DNA from: an uncultured Victivallis sp.
GTDB lineage: Bacteria > Verrucomicrobiota > Lentisphaeria > Victivallales > Victivallaceae
Length of the DNA: 54,503 bases
Direction: 5' to 3'
NCBI GenBank assembly: GCA_944389815.1
Contig: CALXNS010000130.1
Location: 1 to 54,503 of the forward strand
Each line of letters opens with the position of its first letter. Position 1 is the stretch's first letter. Positions 1-8,307 of the stretch are shown piece after piece. Both the position numbers and the translations under genes were made by a program. The notes beneath the pieces are model-generated. The model was not told the DNA's origin. It was given only the letters and a program-made list of their open reading frames with translations, and did not search any database.

Positions 1-426
1 AACTTTTTCCATCGCCATCACCTGAAGGTGCTGGGAAAATTCATCACCTACTGCAACCGGATTCTTTTTTCCGTCTGGCTGCCGAGTTCCTGTACCATCG
101 GGAAAAAGTTTTCCATCGGGTACTGGGGGCTGGGAAGTGTCATTCACAGCAATGCCCGGATCGGTGATCGCTGTCTTGTCGCCCAGAATGTCACGATCGG
201 AAAAAATCTTGCGGACCGGGACGTTCCCGTGATCGGAAACGATGTGTACATTGGAACAGGAAGCGTGATTTTCGGCGAGATCACCATTGGAAACAATGTC
301 ATCATCGGAGCAAACAGCGTAATCAATAAATCCATCCCCGACAACTGCACCGTCGCCGGAAATCCATTTCGCATTCTCAAGGAGAACCGGCAGGAAAAAT
401 GGTGGGAAATTAAAATCAATTCCTGA
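1..426 (+). CDS. Serine acetyltransferase-like hexapeptide-repeat acyltransferase (5' end outside window)
   Basis: The frame is open from the first base, so the N-terminus lies outside the window; the GTG at 28 is only an internal candidate start. Visible residues form a left-handed beta-helix of imperfect hexapeptide repeats (IGDRCLVAQNVTIG, VPVIGNDVYIGTGSVIFGEITIG, NNVIIGANSVINKSIPDNCTVAGNP), ending in the AGNPFRIL signature of the CysE/WcaF-type transferases that acetylate sugars or serine from acetyl-CoA. The N-terminal helical domain typical of true CysE is not visible. It is followed 21 nt later by a heparinase-like gene and then glycosyltransferases, so O-acetylation of a surface polysaccharide precursor is the likeliest role; serine acetylation cannot be excluded. 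Confidence 0.85.
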   Translation, partial: NFFHRHHLKVLGKFITYCNRILFSVWLPSSCTIGKKFSIGYWGLGSVIHSNARIGDRCLVAQNVTIGKNLADRDVPVIGNDVYIGTGSVIFGEITIGNNVIIGANSVINKSIPDNCTVAGNPFRILKENRQEKWWEIKINS

Positions 427-447
427 ATCATCATCCATGAAAAAGCT

Positions 448-2028
448 ATGAATATTCCATTATATTACAGAACGATCCGCCACCTGAAATTCATCCAGAT
501 TTTCAACCGCATTGCAAGAAAGGTTCATCAGCCGAAAATCCGGCAGGATGCAGTCCCGGAAATCGCCTCCGACGCCGCGGAGCAGACGGCGTGGAAATTC
601 TGTGATGCGCCGCGCGTTTTCGACGGGAGAGAATTCACTTTTCTGAATCGAACCATCCCGATCAAAGCCGCAACGGACTGGAACTCATGCTGCGATGACA
701 AATTATGGCTTTACAACCTGCATTACTTTGATTTTCTCAAACAGCCGGAGTACCGGAACCATCCGGAAAGTTTCCGGTGGATCGAACGCTGGATTCGGGA
801 AAATCCTCCTTTCTCAGGGAACGGGTGGGAACCGTATCCGCTCTCACTGCGGATCGTCAACTGGATCAAATGGCTCAAATGCGGCAATACGCCGTCGGAA
901 GGAATCCGGCAAAGTCTGATCCTTCAGGTGCGACACCTCGTTCGGAGTTTGGAATATCATCTCCTGGCCAATCATCTCATGGCCAATGCGAAAGCGTTGA
1001 TTTTCGCCGGGAGCTGTTTCTCCGGCCCGGAGGCGGAGGAACTGTTGAAGCTCGGGTGGAAAATTTATCGTGCGCAAATACAGGAACAAATTCTCAACGA
1101 CGGCGGGCATTTTGAACGTTCGGTGATGTATCACTCCATCATCCTGGAAGATCTGCTTGATGTCCATCAATTAACCGGCGCGAGAGAGTTGATTGCGCCC
1201 ATCGAGAAAATGCTCTTTTTTCTGGAAGGCATGACATTCCCTGATCGCCGGATTGCGCTGTTCAACGATGCGGCCTACCGGATTGCGCCGGAACCGGATT
1301 CGCTCTTCCACTACGCGGAACGATTGGGTTTCCAGCATCCGGCACCACTCCGGGAAGGATTCACTGATTTTCCGGAAAGCGGTTACGGGCGGCTCCATTT
1401 CGCAAACTGGGATCTGATTCTCGATGCCGGTCCGGTCGGGCCGGATTATCAGCCGGGACACGCCCATGCCGACACGTTCTCCTTTGAACTTTCCTGCCGC
1501 GGGAAAAAAATCATCACTGACACGGGCACAAGCTGTTACAAAGGCGAAGAGCGGTTGTACCAGCGTGGTACCGCAGCTCACAATACGATCCGCATCGATG
1601 AAAAAAATTCCTCCGAAGTGTGGAGTTCCCATCGCGTCGGTGCCCGGGCACGGATTCTTCGCCGTCAGGAATTGCCCGGGGGATTTTGCGCGGAACACGA
1701 TGGGTACGCCCCGATCCGGCATCGGCGGAGCTGGTTCTGGAAATCCGACGCCATCGAGATTGAGGATGAATTTTCAGAAAGAGGCGATAAAAAGCATAAA
1801 GTTGAACTTTTTCTGCATTTCATGCCGGAAGAAACACTCCAACGTCGTTCCTCCAACGAATTCCTCACGAAATCCGGGATTTTGATCACCCTTCCGGAAG
1901 GCGGAGAGACCGAATTGCTCCCGACCGAGATGGGATTGGAGTTCGGGCGGAAGGTGCCGAACCAAACATTGAAAACAACATTTGAAAGTGCTTTCCCTCT
2001 GAAGCTCCGCACACGTATCGCACACTGA
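448..2028 (+). CDS. Heparinase II/III-like polysaccharide lyase family protein
   Basis: 526 residues. The first half is an all-helical region rich in Trp/Tyr (FCDAPRVFDGREFTFLNRT, WLYNLHYFDF, NGWEPYPLSLRIVNWIKW, HLLANHLMANAKALIFAG), as in the alginate-lyase-like toroid of the heparinase II/III fold. The second half carries the beta-sandwich landmarks GHAHADTFSFELSCRGKKIITDTGTSCY and RGTAAHNTIRID, including the conserved His/Tyr region used for elimination chemistry. No signal peptide is evident, which fits the subgroup found inside bacterial surface-polysaccharide clusters rather than secreted scavenging lyases. It lies between an acetyltransferase and a GT4 enzyme. The role (trimming or remodelling of the exported glycan) is inferred; the substrate is unknown. 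Confidence 0.85.
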   Translation: MNIPLYYRTIRHLKFIQIFNRIARKVHQPKIRQDAVPEIASDAAEQTAWKFCDAPRVFDGREFTFLNRTIPIKAATDWNSCCDDKLWLYNLHYFDFLKQPEYRNHPESFRWIERWIRENPPFSGNGWEPYPLSLRIVNWIKWLKCGNTPSEGIRQSLILQVRHLVRSLEYHLLANHLMANAKALIFAGSCFSGPEAEELLKLGWKIYRAQIQEQILNDGGHFERSVMYHSIILEDLLDVHQLTGARELIAPIEKMLFFLEGMTFPDRRIALFNDAAYRIAPEPDSLFHYAERLGFQHPAPLREGFTDFPESGYGRLHFANWDLILDAGPVGPDYQPGHAHADTFSFELSCRGKKIITDTGTSCYKGEERLYQRGTAAHNTIRIDEKNSSEVWSSHRVGARARILRRQELPGGFCAEHDGYAPIRHRRSWFWKSDAIEIEDEFSERGDKKHKVELFLHFMPEETLQRRSSNEFLTKSGILITLPEGGETELLPTEMGLEFGRKVPNQTLKTTFESAFPLKLRTRIAH

Positions 2029-2036
2029 AAAAAGTT

Positions 2037-2062
2037 AAGTTTTGCAGAGAAACTTCTTTTTT
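2037..2062 (+). terminator. Weak hairpin plus T-run after the heparinase-like gene
   Basis: An AAGTTT/AAACTT stem of 6-7 bp with a short loop is followed by CTTTTTT. The stem is AT-rich, so termination is probably partial. It lies directly before a separate promoter for the GT4 gene. Confidence 0.35.
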
Positions 2063-2118
2063 CGGGAGAATAAACGCGCATATTTTCCGCTTTTTTATAC
2101 CTTCAGTTTCAAAATAAG

Positions 2119-2147
2119 TTGAAAATCGGTTGAGCGCATGATATATA
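2119..2147 (+). promoter_or_regulatory. Sigma-70-type promoter of the GT4 gene
   Basis: TTGAAA at 2119-2124, a 17-bp spacer and TATATA at 2142-2147 (an overlapping TATAAA sits at 2144-2149). The predicted transcript start is near 2154, about 94 nt before the chosen ATG at 2248. Confidence 0.6.
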
Positions 2148-2247
2148 AAAAGAGAAACACAAGTGTAAAAGTTACAATTTGAGCTTAAAAATCAGAAAAT
2201 GGAGAAGAACGGAACGTTTCTGTTTTGACTTCTCCAGAGCATGTTCT

Positions 2248-3480
2248 ATGAAAATTTTGTTTTTCACACATTATTACACGCCGGAGGGCAACGCTCCGGC
2301 ATCGCGGGTCAGCGCCCTCGCCGAACGCTGGACACAGGCCGGTCATCAGGTCACCGTCGTCACCGGAGTTCCCAATGTTCCCAACGGCATCGTCTACGAT
2401 GGCTACCGCAACCGGTTCCGACTGCAACGCGAAACGATCAACGGCGTACAGGTCGTTCGCGTCTGGACCTTCGTCGCCGGCAACAGGGGCGTGGCCAAAC
2501 GGATGCTCAATTTCCTCTCCTACATGTTCAGTTCGACGCTGTACGGTCTTTTTGCCCGGCGCCCGGACATTATGATCGCCACCAGTCCGCAATTCTTCTG
2601 CGGCTGGACCGGGGTGCTGCTGCGGACGCTGCGGCGCATTCCGTTCGTATTGGAAATCCGCGACATCTGGCCGGAATCGATCAACGCCGTCGATGCGAAA
2701 ATCCCCGGTCTCGCCTACCGGATATTATGCTGGATGGAACGGATGATGTACCGCTCTGCGCAGCACATCGTCACGGTCGGCCCGGAATACGCCGCTCTGC
2801 TGAAACAGCGCGACGTGCCGGAGAAAAAAATCTCCATCATCATGAACGGCGTGGATAAAACATTGTTCTACCCGCGCCCGGTCAATGCCGAACTGCGAAG
2901 ACGTTACGGTCTGGAAGGCAAATTCGTCTGCAGTTACATCGGCACCATCGGCATGGCCTGCGGTCTGGCAACCGTCCTGACCGCGGCGCGAATCCTGAAG
3001 GATACAGGACGGAACGATATCGTCTTTCTCCTCATCGGCGACGGCGCCGAACGGGAAAACCTTCAGCGCCAAGCTCAGGAGCAGAAGCTGGATAACATTA
3101 TCTTCACCGGACGGCTGCCGAAAAAGGAAATTCCGGACTGGATCGCCTCTTCGGACGTCAATCTGGTTCATCTTAAAAAGAATGATTTGTTCCGAACCGT
3201 CATGCCGTCCAAGATCTTCGAGAGCGCCGGCTGCGCGAAACCGATTCTGATCGGGGTGGAAGGCTTCGCCTGCGATCTGGTGCTTCAGGCGGGGGCCGGA
3301 ATCGCCATGGAGCCGGAAAACGCCGCGGAAATGGTGAAGAAATTAACTGAAATGGCAGCATCCCCGGATCTCTGTGAAAAGCTGGGCAAAAACGCCTTCA
3401 ATAATATCGCCGCAAAATATGACCGTGACCGGCAGGCGGCGGAATATGCGGAAATCCTCCGCAAGGTTGTCCAGCAATGA
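2248..3480 (+). CDS. Glycosyltransferase family 4 (WbuB/WcaI-like)
   Basis: 410 residues from the ATG at 2248. The frame runs back to a TTG at 2179, but the GT4 N-terminal strand MKILFFTHYYTPEGNAPASR starts at 2248, so the upstream 23 codons are probably leader; no strong ribosome site is visible for either start. The N-terminal domain has the acceptor-side motif PEGNAPASRVSALAERW and the C-terminal GT-B domain has IGTIGMACGL, IGDGAERENLQ, IIFTGRLPK and the donor-binding region MPSKIFESAGCAKPIL. The family transfers sugars (often aminosugars) onto undecaprenyl-linked intermediates at the inner face of the membrane. The next gene starts inside its stop codon (ATGA overlap), so the two are translationally coupled. 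Confidence 0.9.
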   Translation: MKILFFTHYYTPEGNAPASRVSALAERWTQAGHQVTVVTGVPNVPNGIVYDGYRNRFRLQRETINGVQVVRVWTFVAGNRGVAKRMLNFLSYMFSSTLYGLFARRPDIMIATSPQFFCGWTGVLLRTLRRIPFVLEIRDIWPESINAVDAKIPGLAYRILCWMERMMYRSAQHIVTVGPEYAALLKQRDVPEKKISIIMNGVDKTLFYPRPVNAELRRRYGLEGKFVCSYIGTIGMACGLATVLTAARILKDTGRNDIVFLLIGDGAERENLQRQAQEQKLDNIIFTGRLPKKEIPDWIASSDVNLVHLKKNDLFRTVMPSKIFESAGCAKPILIGVEGFACDLVLQAGAGIAMEPENAAEMVKKLTEMAASPDLCEKLGKNAFNNIAAKYDRDRQAAEYAEILRKVVQQ

Positions 3481-4268
3481 AAGTACACATTCCCCGGATT
3501 CGGCAACTTTATGAACACGAGGGAATAATGCTTTTGTGTATCGTGGCGGCAGGAGTGCTGTTGCGAATTGTGATCTTTATGATCGACCCGGTTTTGTCGC
3601 GCGACTCAATTTTGTATGTTTTTCTCGCGGAAAAATGGCAGGAGAGCGGATCATTTGCTGAGGTATGTACGTTTTTCAATTCGTTTGTAAAATCCGCCTA
3701 CTGGATTCCGCCGCTTTTCCTCTGGCTGTTGAAGACCCTCGCGCCGCTCTTTCCCTCGGTCGCCGTGGCCGGAATCGTGCTCAATATTCTGACCGGAAGC
3801 GCGTTGATCGCAATTTTATATTTCCTGGTTCGTTCGCTCGGTGGAGAGAAAAACGTCGCCCTGCTCTGTGCGGCATTCACGGCGGTGCATCCGACTTTGG
3901 TCGAACTTTCCATCGCAATCCAGCGGGATAATCTTTATTTGTTCTTCTGCGCGCTGGTATTTCTGCTGCTGCTGCAAGCGAAACGCCGCAACACCCCATG
4001 GCCCGTCGTCGGAGCGGGAATGCTGCTGGCGGCTGCGGCGTTGACCCGTTACGAAACCTTCGAATTGCTGCTTTTCCTGCCGATATTGACGCTGGGGGCG
4101 TGCCTGAGCGGCGAATTATCGTTCCGAAAAGGAATTTATGCCGTCGCCATTTTATTTATCACGGCGGTGGTGGCGTTTTTCCTTCTTGGTGTGATCATGG
4201 AGACGCAAAGTTGGCTGTTGCCGAATTATGGAGAATATTTTTCGAGGAAGTGGAACAATTTATTTTAA
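3477..4268 (+). CDS. GT39/ArnT-like membrane glycosyltransferase, N-terminal half (split gene)
   Basis: 263 residues, beginning at an ATGA overlap with the GT4 gene. After a short cytosolic start it has a run of hydrophobic helices (LLCIVAAGVLLRIVIFMI, PPLFLWLLKTLAPLF, VAGIVLNILTGSALIAILYFL and others). The first periplasmic loop carries the acidic DPVLSRDSILY motif typical of GT39/PMT-type enzymes that use polyprenyl-phosphate sugars, and TRYETFELLLFLPIL follows. The ORF stops at 4266-4268 in an AT-rich stretch, in mid-family. The remaining transmembrane helices and the RY..LLI.P motif occur in a different frame from 4310. Either the gene has been broken by a frameshift plus stop, or the halves work as separate chains. 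Confidence 0.7.
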   Translation: MKVHIPRIRQLYEHEGIMLLCIVAAGVLLRIVIFMIDPVLSRDSILYVFLAEKWQESGSFAEVCTFFNSFVKSAYWIPPLFLWLLKTLAPLFPSVAVAGIVLNILTGSALIAILYFLVRSLGGEKNVALLCAAFTAVHPTLVELSIAIQRDNLYLFFCALVFLLLLQAKRRNTPWPVVGAGMLLAAAALTRYETFELLLFLPILTLGACLSGELSFRKGIYAVAILFITAVVAFFLLGVIMETQSWLLPNYGEYFSRKWNNLF

Positions 4269-4309
4269 ATTATAAATTATTCCTGTAAAAAACGAAACAT
4301 TGCAACAAC

Positions 4310-5542
4310 ATGCTGGAAATTCTCTTTGAAAAAATTCCTTCGACGCTGTTCGAACCCTTCGCGATTTGTGCGCTGCTGGGTGCTCTTCTCACCTGGCCGG
4401 GGCGCACCTCGAAGAGGAAGTATTTCTGGATTGCCGGAGCTTTGACCATCGGTGGAATGCTCCTGTGGCGAACTGGGATTCTCATTCAATCGAGCCGATA
4501 TGCGTCGCTCTTGATCATCCCGGCAATTGTTCTGACCGCTTACTGTTGCATTCTCGTGAAGCCGCGGTTGTTGAAATTCGAATGGATTGCCCGAATACGC
4601 GGAATTCACCTTCTGCCGTGGCTCCTTGCCGGAGGAATCCTTCTGATTTCCATCGGCAAGGATTTCCGGTTCGACGCTGATGCAAAGCGATATCCCGATT
4701 TCGGTCAGGCAATCCGGAAAAACCTCCGTCCCGGAGAAAAGGCTTATCTCATGGCGGACTCCAATTATCTGCGATATGCCTATTACGCGGGAATTTCCCC
4801 GCAGAACTGCATCCGGATCAACGACGAAGATCCACCGCAGAAACTGCTTCCGAAAATACAACGGTTGTTCAACAGTTCCACTGCCGCAACGGTCATCTAT
4901 CTGTTGCAGACCCGGGAAGAGGCAAATTTGATTCAGCCGCCCGCCTCCCGGGAGCTGCTCCTGGAAAGGCGTTCAGGAAGGCACGATCAGAAAATCACGC
5001 GCCTTTTCGCCTGCCGGCCGTGGCGGATTCAGGATGGAGAGGATATTTTTTCTCCGGAAAACGTCTGGGAAACCTCCTCTTTTCAAGCAGTATCATACAA
5101 CGACGGGCAGAGCGCGGTCAAACTTTCCGGGCGGACGCGGCAGCAGGAGAAAACCAATTATTTCACCGGGCGCATCATTTTGCCGCAACCGCTGGATCTG
5201 CGGGGAAAAACCGTGCAGTTGAAGGTGAGAGTGCCGGAATGTACGGCAAATATCGAATGCTTCTATCTGCGTTTCTACAATCGGGATGATCTGCGGAAAC
5301 CCGCATGGAATTTTCTGCAATGGGGAGCGCCGTTTGCAAAGGAGGCGGAAAAAACACTTCGGTTGCGCACCGGACATGGCGACGGCATTCCGTGGGAGGC
5401 GAAATTCGTTTCCGGCGCCGCCCCGGGGCAGATCACGGAAATCGGGTTCGGCATCGGCTCCCGGATTCCGGATGTCGCGCTTGAACTTTACTGCTCCGAC
5501 TTCATCATCACGGAAACGGAATCCGAACAAATACCGGAGTAG
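4310..5542 (+). CDS. GT39-like membrane glycosyltransferase, C-terminal half plus extracytoplasmic domain (split gene)
   Basis: 410 residues in another frame from the preceding ORF, 41 nt after its stop. There is no recognisable ribosome site before the ATG at 4310, which argues against an independent gene. It opens with four further hydrophobic helices (LFEPFAICALLGALLTW, YFWIAGALTIGGMLLW, SRYASLLIIPAIVLTAYC, LLPWLLAGGILLISIG). SSRYASLLIIPA resembles the RYLLPL helix found in the C-terminal half of GT39 enzymes. The remaining 280 residues look soluble and beta-rich and may be a periplasmic carbohydrate-binding-like domain; I do not recognise its family. With the upstream ORF it would make a normal-sized enzyme of about 680 residues. 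Confidence 0.65.
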   Translation: MLEILFEKIPSTLFEPFAICALLGALLTWPGRTSKRKYFWIAGALTIGGMLLWRTGILIQSSRYASLLIIPAIVLTAYCCILVKPRLLKFEWIARIRGIHLLPWLLAGGILLISIGKDFRFDADAKRYPDFGQAIRKNLRPGEKAYLMADSNYLRYAYYAGISPQNCIRINDEDPPQKLLPKIQRLFNSSTAATVIYLLQTREEANLIQPPASRELLLERRSGRHDQKITRLFACRPWRIQDGEDIFSPENVWETSSFQAVSYNDGQSAVKLSGRTRQQEKTNYFTGRIILPQPLDLRGKTVQLKVRVPECTANIECFYLRFYNRDDLRKPAWNFLQWGAPFAKEAEKTLRLRTGHGDGIPWEAKFVSGAAPGQITEIGFGIGSRIPDVALELYCSDFIITETESEQIPE

Positions 5543-5567
5543 AAATGCAATGAGGCGAAACCGACTC

Positions 5568-5595
5568 TTGACATTTGCCGGAACCGCGTTAGATT
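5568..5595 (+). promoter_or_regulatory. Sigma-70-type promoter of the OYE-family gene
   Basis: A perfect TTGACA at 5568-5573, a 16-bp spacer and TAGATT at 5590-5595. Transcription would start near 5602, some 47 nt before the ATG, and the AGAGGAAGAGG ribosome site lies inside that leader. Confidence 0.7.
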
Positions 5596-5648
5596 AACTT
5601 GCAGGGAAACATCATTCATTCAGACGGAAAAGAGGAAGAGGCGCAATC

Positions 5649-6743
5649 ATGGATCAAAAACTTTTCTCTCCCATTAAAATCGGCACGCTCACCCTCCGCA
5701 ACCGCACGGTTCGTTCCGCCACCCATGAAGGGTTGGCCGATGAATCCGGTTTCTATACCGCCGCCTTGACCAACATCCTGCGGCAACTTGCCGAAGGCGG
5801 CGTCGGTCTTCTCATCAGCGGTCACGCCTTCGTCTCTCCGGAAGGCCGCGCCGGCCGCTTCCAGGCCGCCGCCGACCGCGACGAATGCATCGAACACTGG
5901 AAACCCGCACTCGATGCCGTTCATCGGGCAGGAGGCGCAATTGCTTTGCAGCTTGCTCACGCCGGAGGCAATGCCGCCGACCCGGCGTCGGCGATCGGTC
6001 CGTCACCATACGCGGCATCCCCCAACCGCCCGGAATGCCGGGAAATGACGGAGGATGAAATTCACGCGCTGACAAAAAAATTCGCCGACGCCGCGACACG
6101 CGCGAAACGGGCCGGGTTCGACGCGGTGCAGATCCACGCCGCACACGGTTATCTTCTGAGTGAATTTCTCTCCGGCTCCTACAATCGCCGCCGCGATTTT
6201 TACGGCGAAACGCTCGCGAACCGGAGCCGTTTTCTCCTGGAAGTGTACGATGCGGTCCGCAAAGCCGTCGGGCCGGAGTTTCCGATTCTGGTAAAAATCA
6301 ACTCCAATGATTTCACCGACGACGGGCTCAGTACGGAAGAGTGCGTCGCCGTCTGCCGGAAACTCGAAGCGCGCGGGATCGATGCAATCGAACTTTCCGG
6401 AGGGTTGCCGATTGCGCCAAGCGAATACGTGCCGGTCCGCAAAGCCGGCGAACCACCATACTACATGGCCGCCGCAACAAAACTCAATGCGGCGCTTTCC
6501 ATCCCGATCATTCTCGTCGGCGGAATCGGGCGCTTCGAAACCGCATGCCATCTCCTGAACAGCAACCATTGCGATCTGGTCTCCTTCAGCCGTCCATTGA
6601 TCCGGGAACCGGGCCTCATCGCCCGCTGGCAGAACTCCGGCGACCGTACGCCGGCGAAATGCATCCGCTGCAACGGATGCTTCCGCCCGATCCTGCTCGG
6701 ACGCGGTTTCCGCTGCATCAAAGAGTCACGGTCCGAAATGTGA
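5649..6743 (+). CDS. NADH:flavin oxidoreductase, old yellow enzyme family
   Basis: 364 residues, an FMN-binding TIM barrel. Family motifs in order are LFSPIKIGTLTLRNR, AIALQLAHAGG, the FMN/substrate loop FDAVQIHAAHGYLLSEFLSG with N-R-R-D-F-Y-G following, FPILVKINSNDF and IILVGGIGR. The C-terminus has four cysteines spaced C-x2-C-x2-C-x11-C (in KCIRCNGC and RGFRC), close to the 4Fe-4S motif of 2,4-dienoyl-CoA reductase-type members. The FAD/NADPH domains of those longer enzymes are absent. The enzyme probably reduces an activated C=C bond with NAD(P)H; the substrate is unknown. Its 3' end overlaps the convergent metallophosphoesterase gene by 26 bp. The start is the ATG after AGAGGAAGAGG. Confidence 0.9.
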   Translation: MDQKLFSPIKIGTLTLRNRTVRSATHEGLADESGFYTAALTNILRQLAEGGVGLLISGHAFVSPEGRAGRFQAAADRDECIEHWKPALDAVHRAGGAIALQLAHAGGNAADPASAIGPSPYAASPNRPECREMTEDEIHALTKKFADAATRAKRAGFDAVQIHAAHGYLLSEFLSGSYNRRRDFYGETLANRSRFLLEVYDAVRKAVGPEFPILVKINSNDFTDDGLSTEECVAVCRKLEARGIDAIELSGGLPIAPSEYVPVRKAGEPPYYMAAATKLNAALSIPIILVGGIGRFETACHLLNSNHCDLVSFSRPLIREPGLIARWQNSGDRTPAKCIRCNGCFRPILLGRGFRCIKESRSEM

Positions 6744-7515
6744 AGCGATCGGCGGAATAATCGATTTCCACCATCGTGCCGTTGCGGGTGACGGAACCGG
6801 CGCAACATTCACCGCGCCCGCTTTCGTCCACCTCCAGATATGGTTTGTGAACATGCCCGCAGAGGGAAAGATCGATCGCCTTCTCACGCATCAATTCCAG
6901 AATCGGCTCCTGCCCGAAGAGCCGGTGGCGCATCCGCAGAATCGGATGATGCTCGATCATCGGATAATGCGACAACAAAATCCGCGGCCCCTCCTTCGGC
7001 AGCAGGCAGCGGCGCCGAATGAACTCCGCGTCACGCCGGTCGACGAAGCCCCAGGAACAGAGCAGATTCGACGGGCGGCTGCAATTGAGCAGCAGAAACT
7101 CCGCCCCGGCGCAGTGCCGGACCAGCGGAAGATCGGTGAATTTATAATCTCCGCGCGAAAGATATTCGGTCATGCCGCGCACCGCCGCCACGCATTTGGG
7201 ACGGCGCACGTAACAATCGTGATTGCCCGGCAGATAGAAAAACGGAATCGACGAATCGCGCAGCATTTTCAAAATCGGGCGAACCTGTTCGAATTCACCG
7301 GGCTGTCCGGTGCTGGTCAGATCGCCGGTACAGACCGCCACGTCGGGCCGGGTGTCAAGAATGTATTCGACCGCCCGCTGCAATTTCGTCATGTCGTGTC
7401 GGAACTGCCGCCGGAATTTATAATTGAACACCCCCACCCAGCGTTTGTCGACATACGCCATCCAGTCTTCGGCACCGCCGCCCGCGTGCGGGTCGGAGAA
7501 ATGTACGATCCTCAT
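6718..7515 (-). CDS. Calcineurin-like metallophosphoesterase
   Basis: 265 residues. The five metal-binding blocks of the calcineurin-like fold can be seen: FSDPHAGGG (D-x-H), VAVCTGDLTSTG (GD), YLPGNHDCY (GNHD), LLSHYPM (H) and LSLCGHVHKPY (GHVH). It should be a soluble dinuclear-metal hydrolase of phosphomonoesters or diesters, possibly cyclic nucleotides; the substrate cannot be told from sequence. It follows the tail-anchored protein gene by 16 nt and probably shares the promoter at 8198-8226. The 3' end overlaps the convergent oxidoreductase by 26 bp. Confidence 0.88.
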   Translation of the reverse strand: MRIVHFSDPHAGGGAEDWMAYVDKRWVGVFNYKFRRQFRHDMTKLQRAVEYILDTRPDVAVCTGDLTSTGQPGEFEQVRPILKMLRDSSIPFFYLPGNHDCYVRRPKCVAAVRGMTEYLSRGDYKFTDLPLVRHCAGAEFLLLNCSRPSNLLCSWGFVDRRDAEFIRRRCLLPKEGPRILLSHYPMIEHHPILRMRHRLFGQEPILELMREKAIDLSLCGHVHKPYLEVDESGRGECCAGSVTRNGTMVEIDYSADRFTFRTVTL

Positions 7516-7531
7516 AGAACTCCCGAATTTC

Positions 7532-8164
7532 CTACCAGAACAAAATCAACAGCGTCACACAGAGCAGCACCGTCGCCGCCAACGTCGCCGCCGGCGCCAT
7601 CCACTCCCTTCTGCGTCCCGGCGCTCCGGCGCTCGCGGCAATTCCCATGGAAACCGGAAACGCCGCGTCAAACGCCCGAACCCGGCCGTAGGCCTGAAAA
7701 TATTCAATTCTGAGATGTTCCAGACGGCGGGCGGATTCGGCGTCCCCGGCTCCGGCAAGTTCGGCATAACGCCGGGTGAAATCCGCTAATTTCTCCTGGA
7801 AACGTTCCAGTTCCGCCCGACGCTGCGCCGCATGTTCAAGTTCGGCGGCAACCGCGGCGGCGTCCCGGTTCAAACGACCTTCCAGATCCCGGCGCATCCG
7901 TTCGAACTCCTCCCCCCGACCGGAAGTGCGCAGCATGGTCGCGGCTGCCGAGACGATCTTCCCGGAGGCAGCCTTCGCCGCTGTCGTATTCGCTTCAATC
8001 CGCTCCGGCGCGGCTGCGGACGCGGTCGACACTGTGGCGGACGCCGGGGTGGACGCCGGGGTGGACGCCGGGGTGGAATCGGCGGAGTGAGTTTCCGCAT
8101 AATTCTGCTTAAGCCGGTCGCGCATGTTGACCAGATGGTCGCTGATAAAATCGTTTCTCGCCAT
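7532..8164 (-). CDS. Tail-anchored coiled-coil protein with a Ser-Thr-Pro-Ala repeat, function unknown
   Basis: About 210 residues. The ATG at 8164 is preferred over the adjacent GTG at 8167 because AGGAG lies 7-8 nt upstream. A charged N-terminal segment is followed by a low-complexity stretch STPASTPASTPAS, encoded by three perfect 12-bp repeats. A long helical, Glu/Arg-rich coiled-coil region comes next, and one hydrophobic helix (TLAATVLLCVTLLILFW) ends at the last residue. This is a single-pass C-tail-anchored layout with the bulk in the cytoplasm. I do not recognise a family. It is first in a two-gene unit with a metallophosphoesterase and has its own near-consensus promoter. Confidence 0.7.
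   Translation of the reverse strand: MARNDFISDHLVNMRDRLKQNYAETHSADSTPASTPASTPASATVSTASAAAPERIEANTTAAKAASGKIVSAAATMLRTSGRGEEFERMRRDLEGRLNRDAAAVAAELEHAAQRRAELERFQEKLADFTRRYAELAGAGDAESARRLEHLRIEYFQAYGRVRAFDAAFPVSMGIAASAGAPGRRREWMAPAATLAATVLLCVTLLILFW
8041..8076. repeat. Three tandem perfect 12-bp repeats
   Basis: ACGCCGGGGTGG occurs three times head-to-tail at 8041, 8053 and 8065, in frame within the tail-anchored protein gene, where it encodes the repeated Thr-Pro-Ala-Ser unit. Copy number may vary between strains by slippage. Confidence 0.95.
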
Positions 8165-8197
8165 CACCCGTCTCCTGATTCGGTTGCATTTTTTGTT

Positions 8198-8226
8198 AAT
8201 ATAGCCGGATTTGCCGCGAAGTGCAA
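8198..8226 (-). promoter_or_regulatory. Sigma-70-type promoter of the tail-anchored protein / phosphoesterase pair
   Basis: Read on the minus strand: TTGCAC (8226-8221), a 17-bp spacer and TATATT (8203-8198). The start would be near 8191, giving a leader of about 27 nt containing AGGAG. The -35 hexamer covers the GTG at 8221, which argues against that GTG being the start of the divergent mtaB gene. Confidence 0.7.
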
Positions 8227-8307
8227 GAAAATATTCCGTTTTTCCGGTTGCAAAACACGCCAGACGCCAGTAAGTTAATAATCGGAAAAAAAGAGGAAAC
8301 CTTTACC

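Noticed and set aside
8221..8307. Extended N-terminus of mtaB from GTG 8221
   Set aside because: The GTG lies in the -35 box of the divergent promoter, the extra residues do not fit the family, and TTG 8308 has a good ribosome site.
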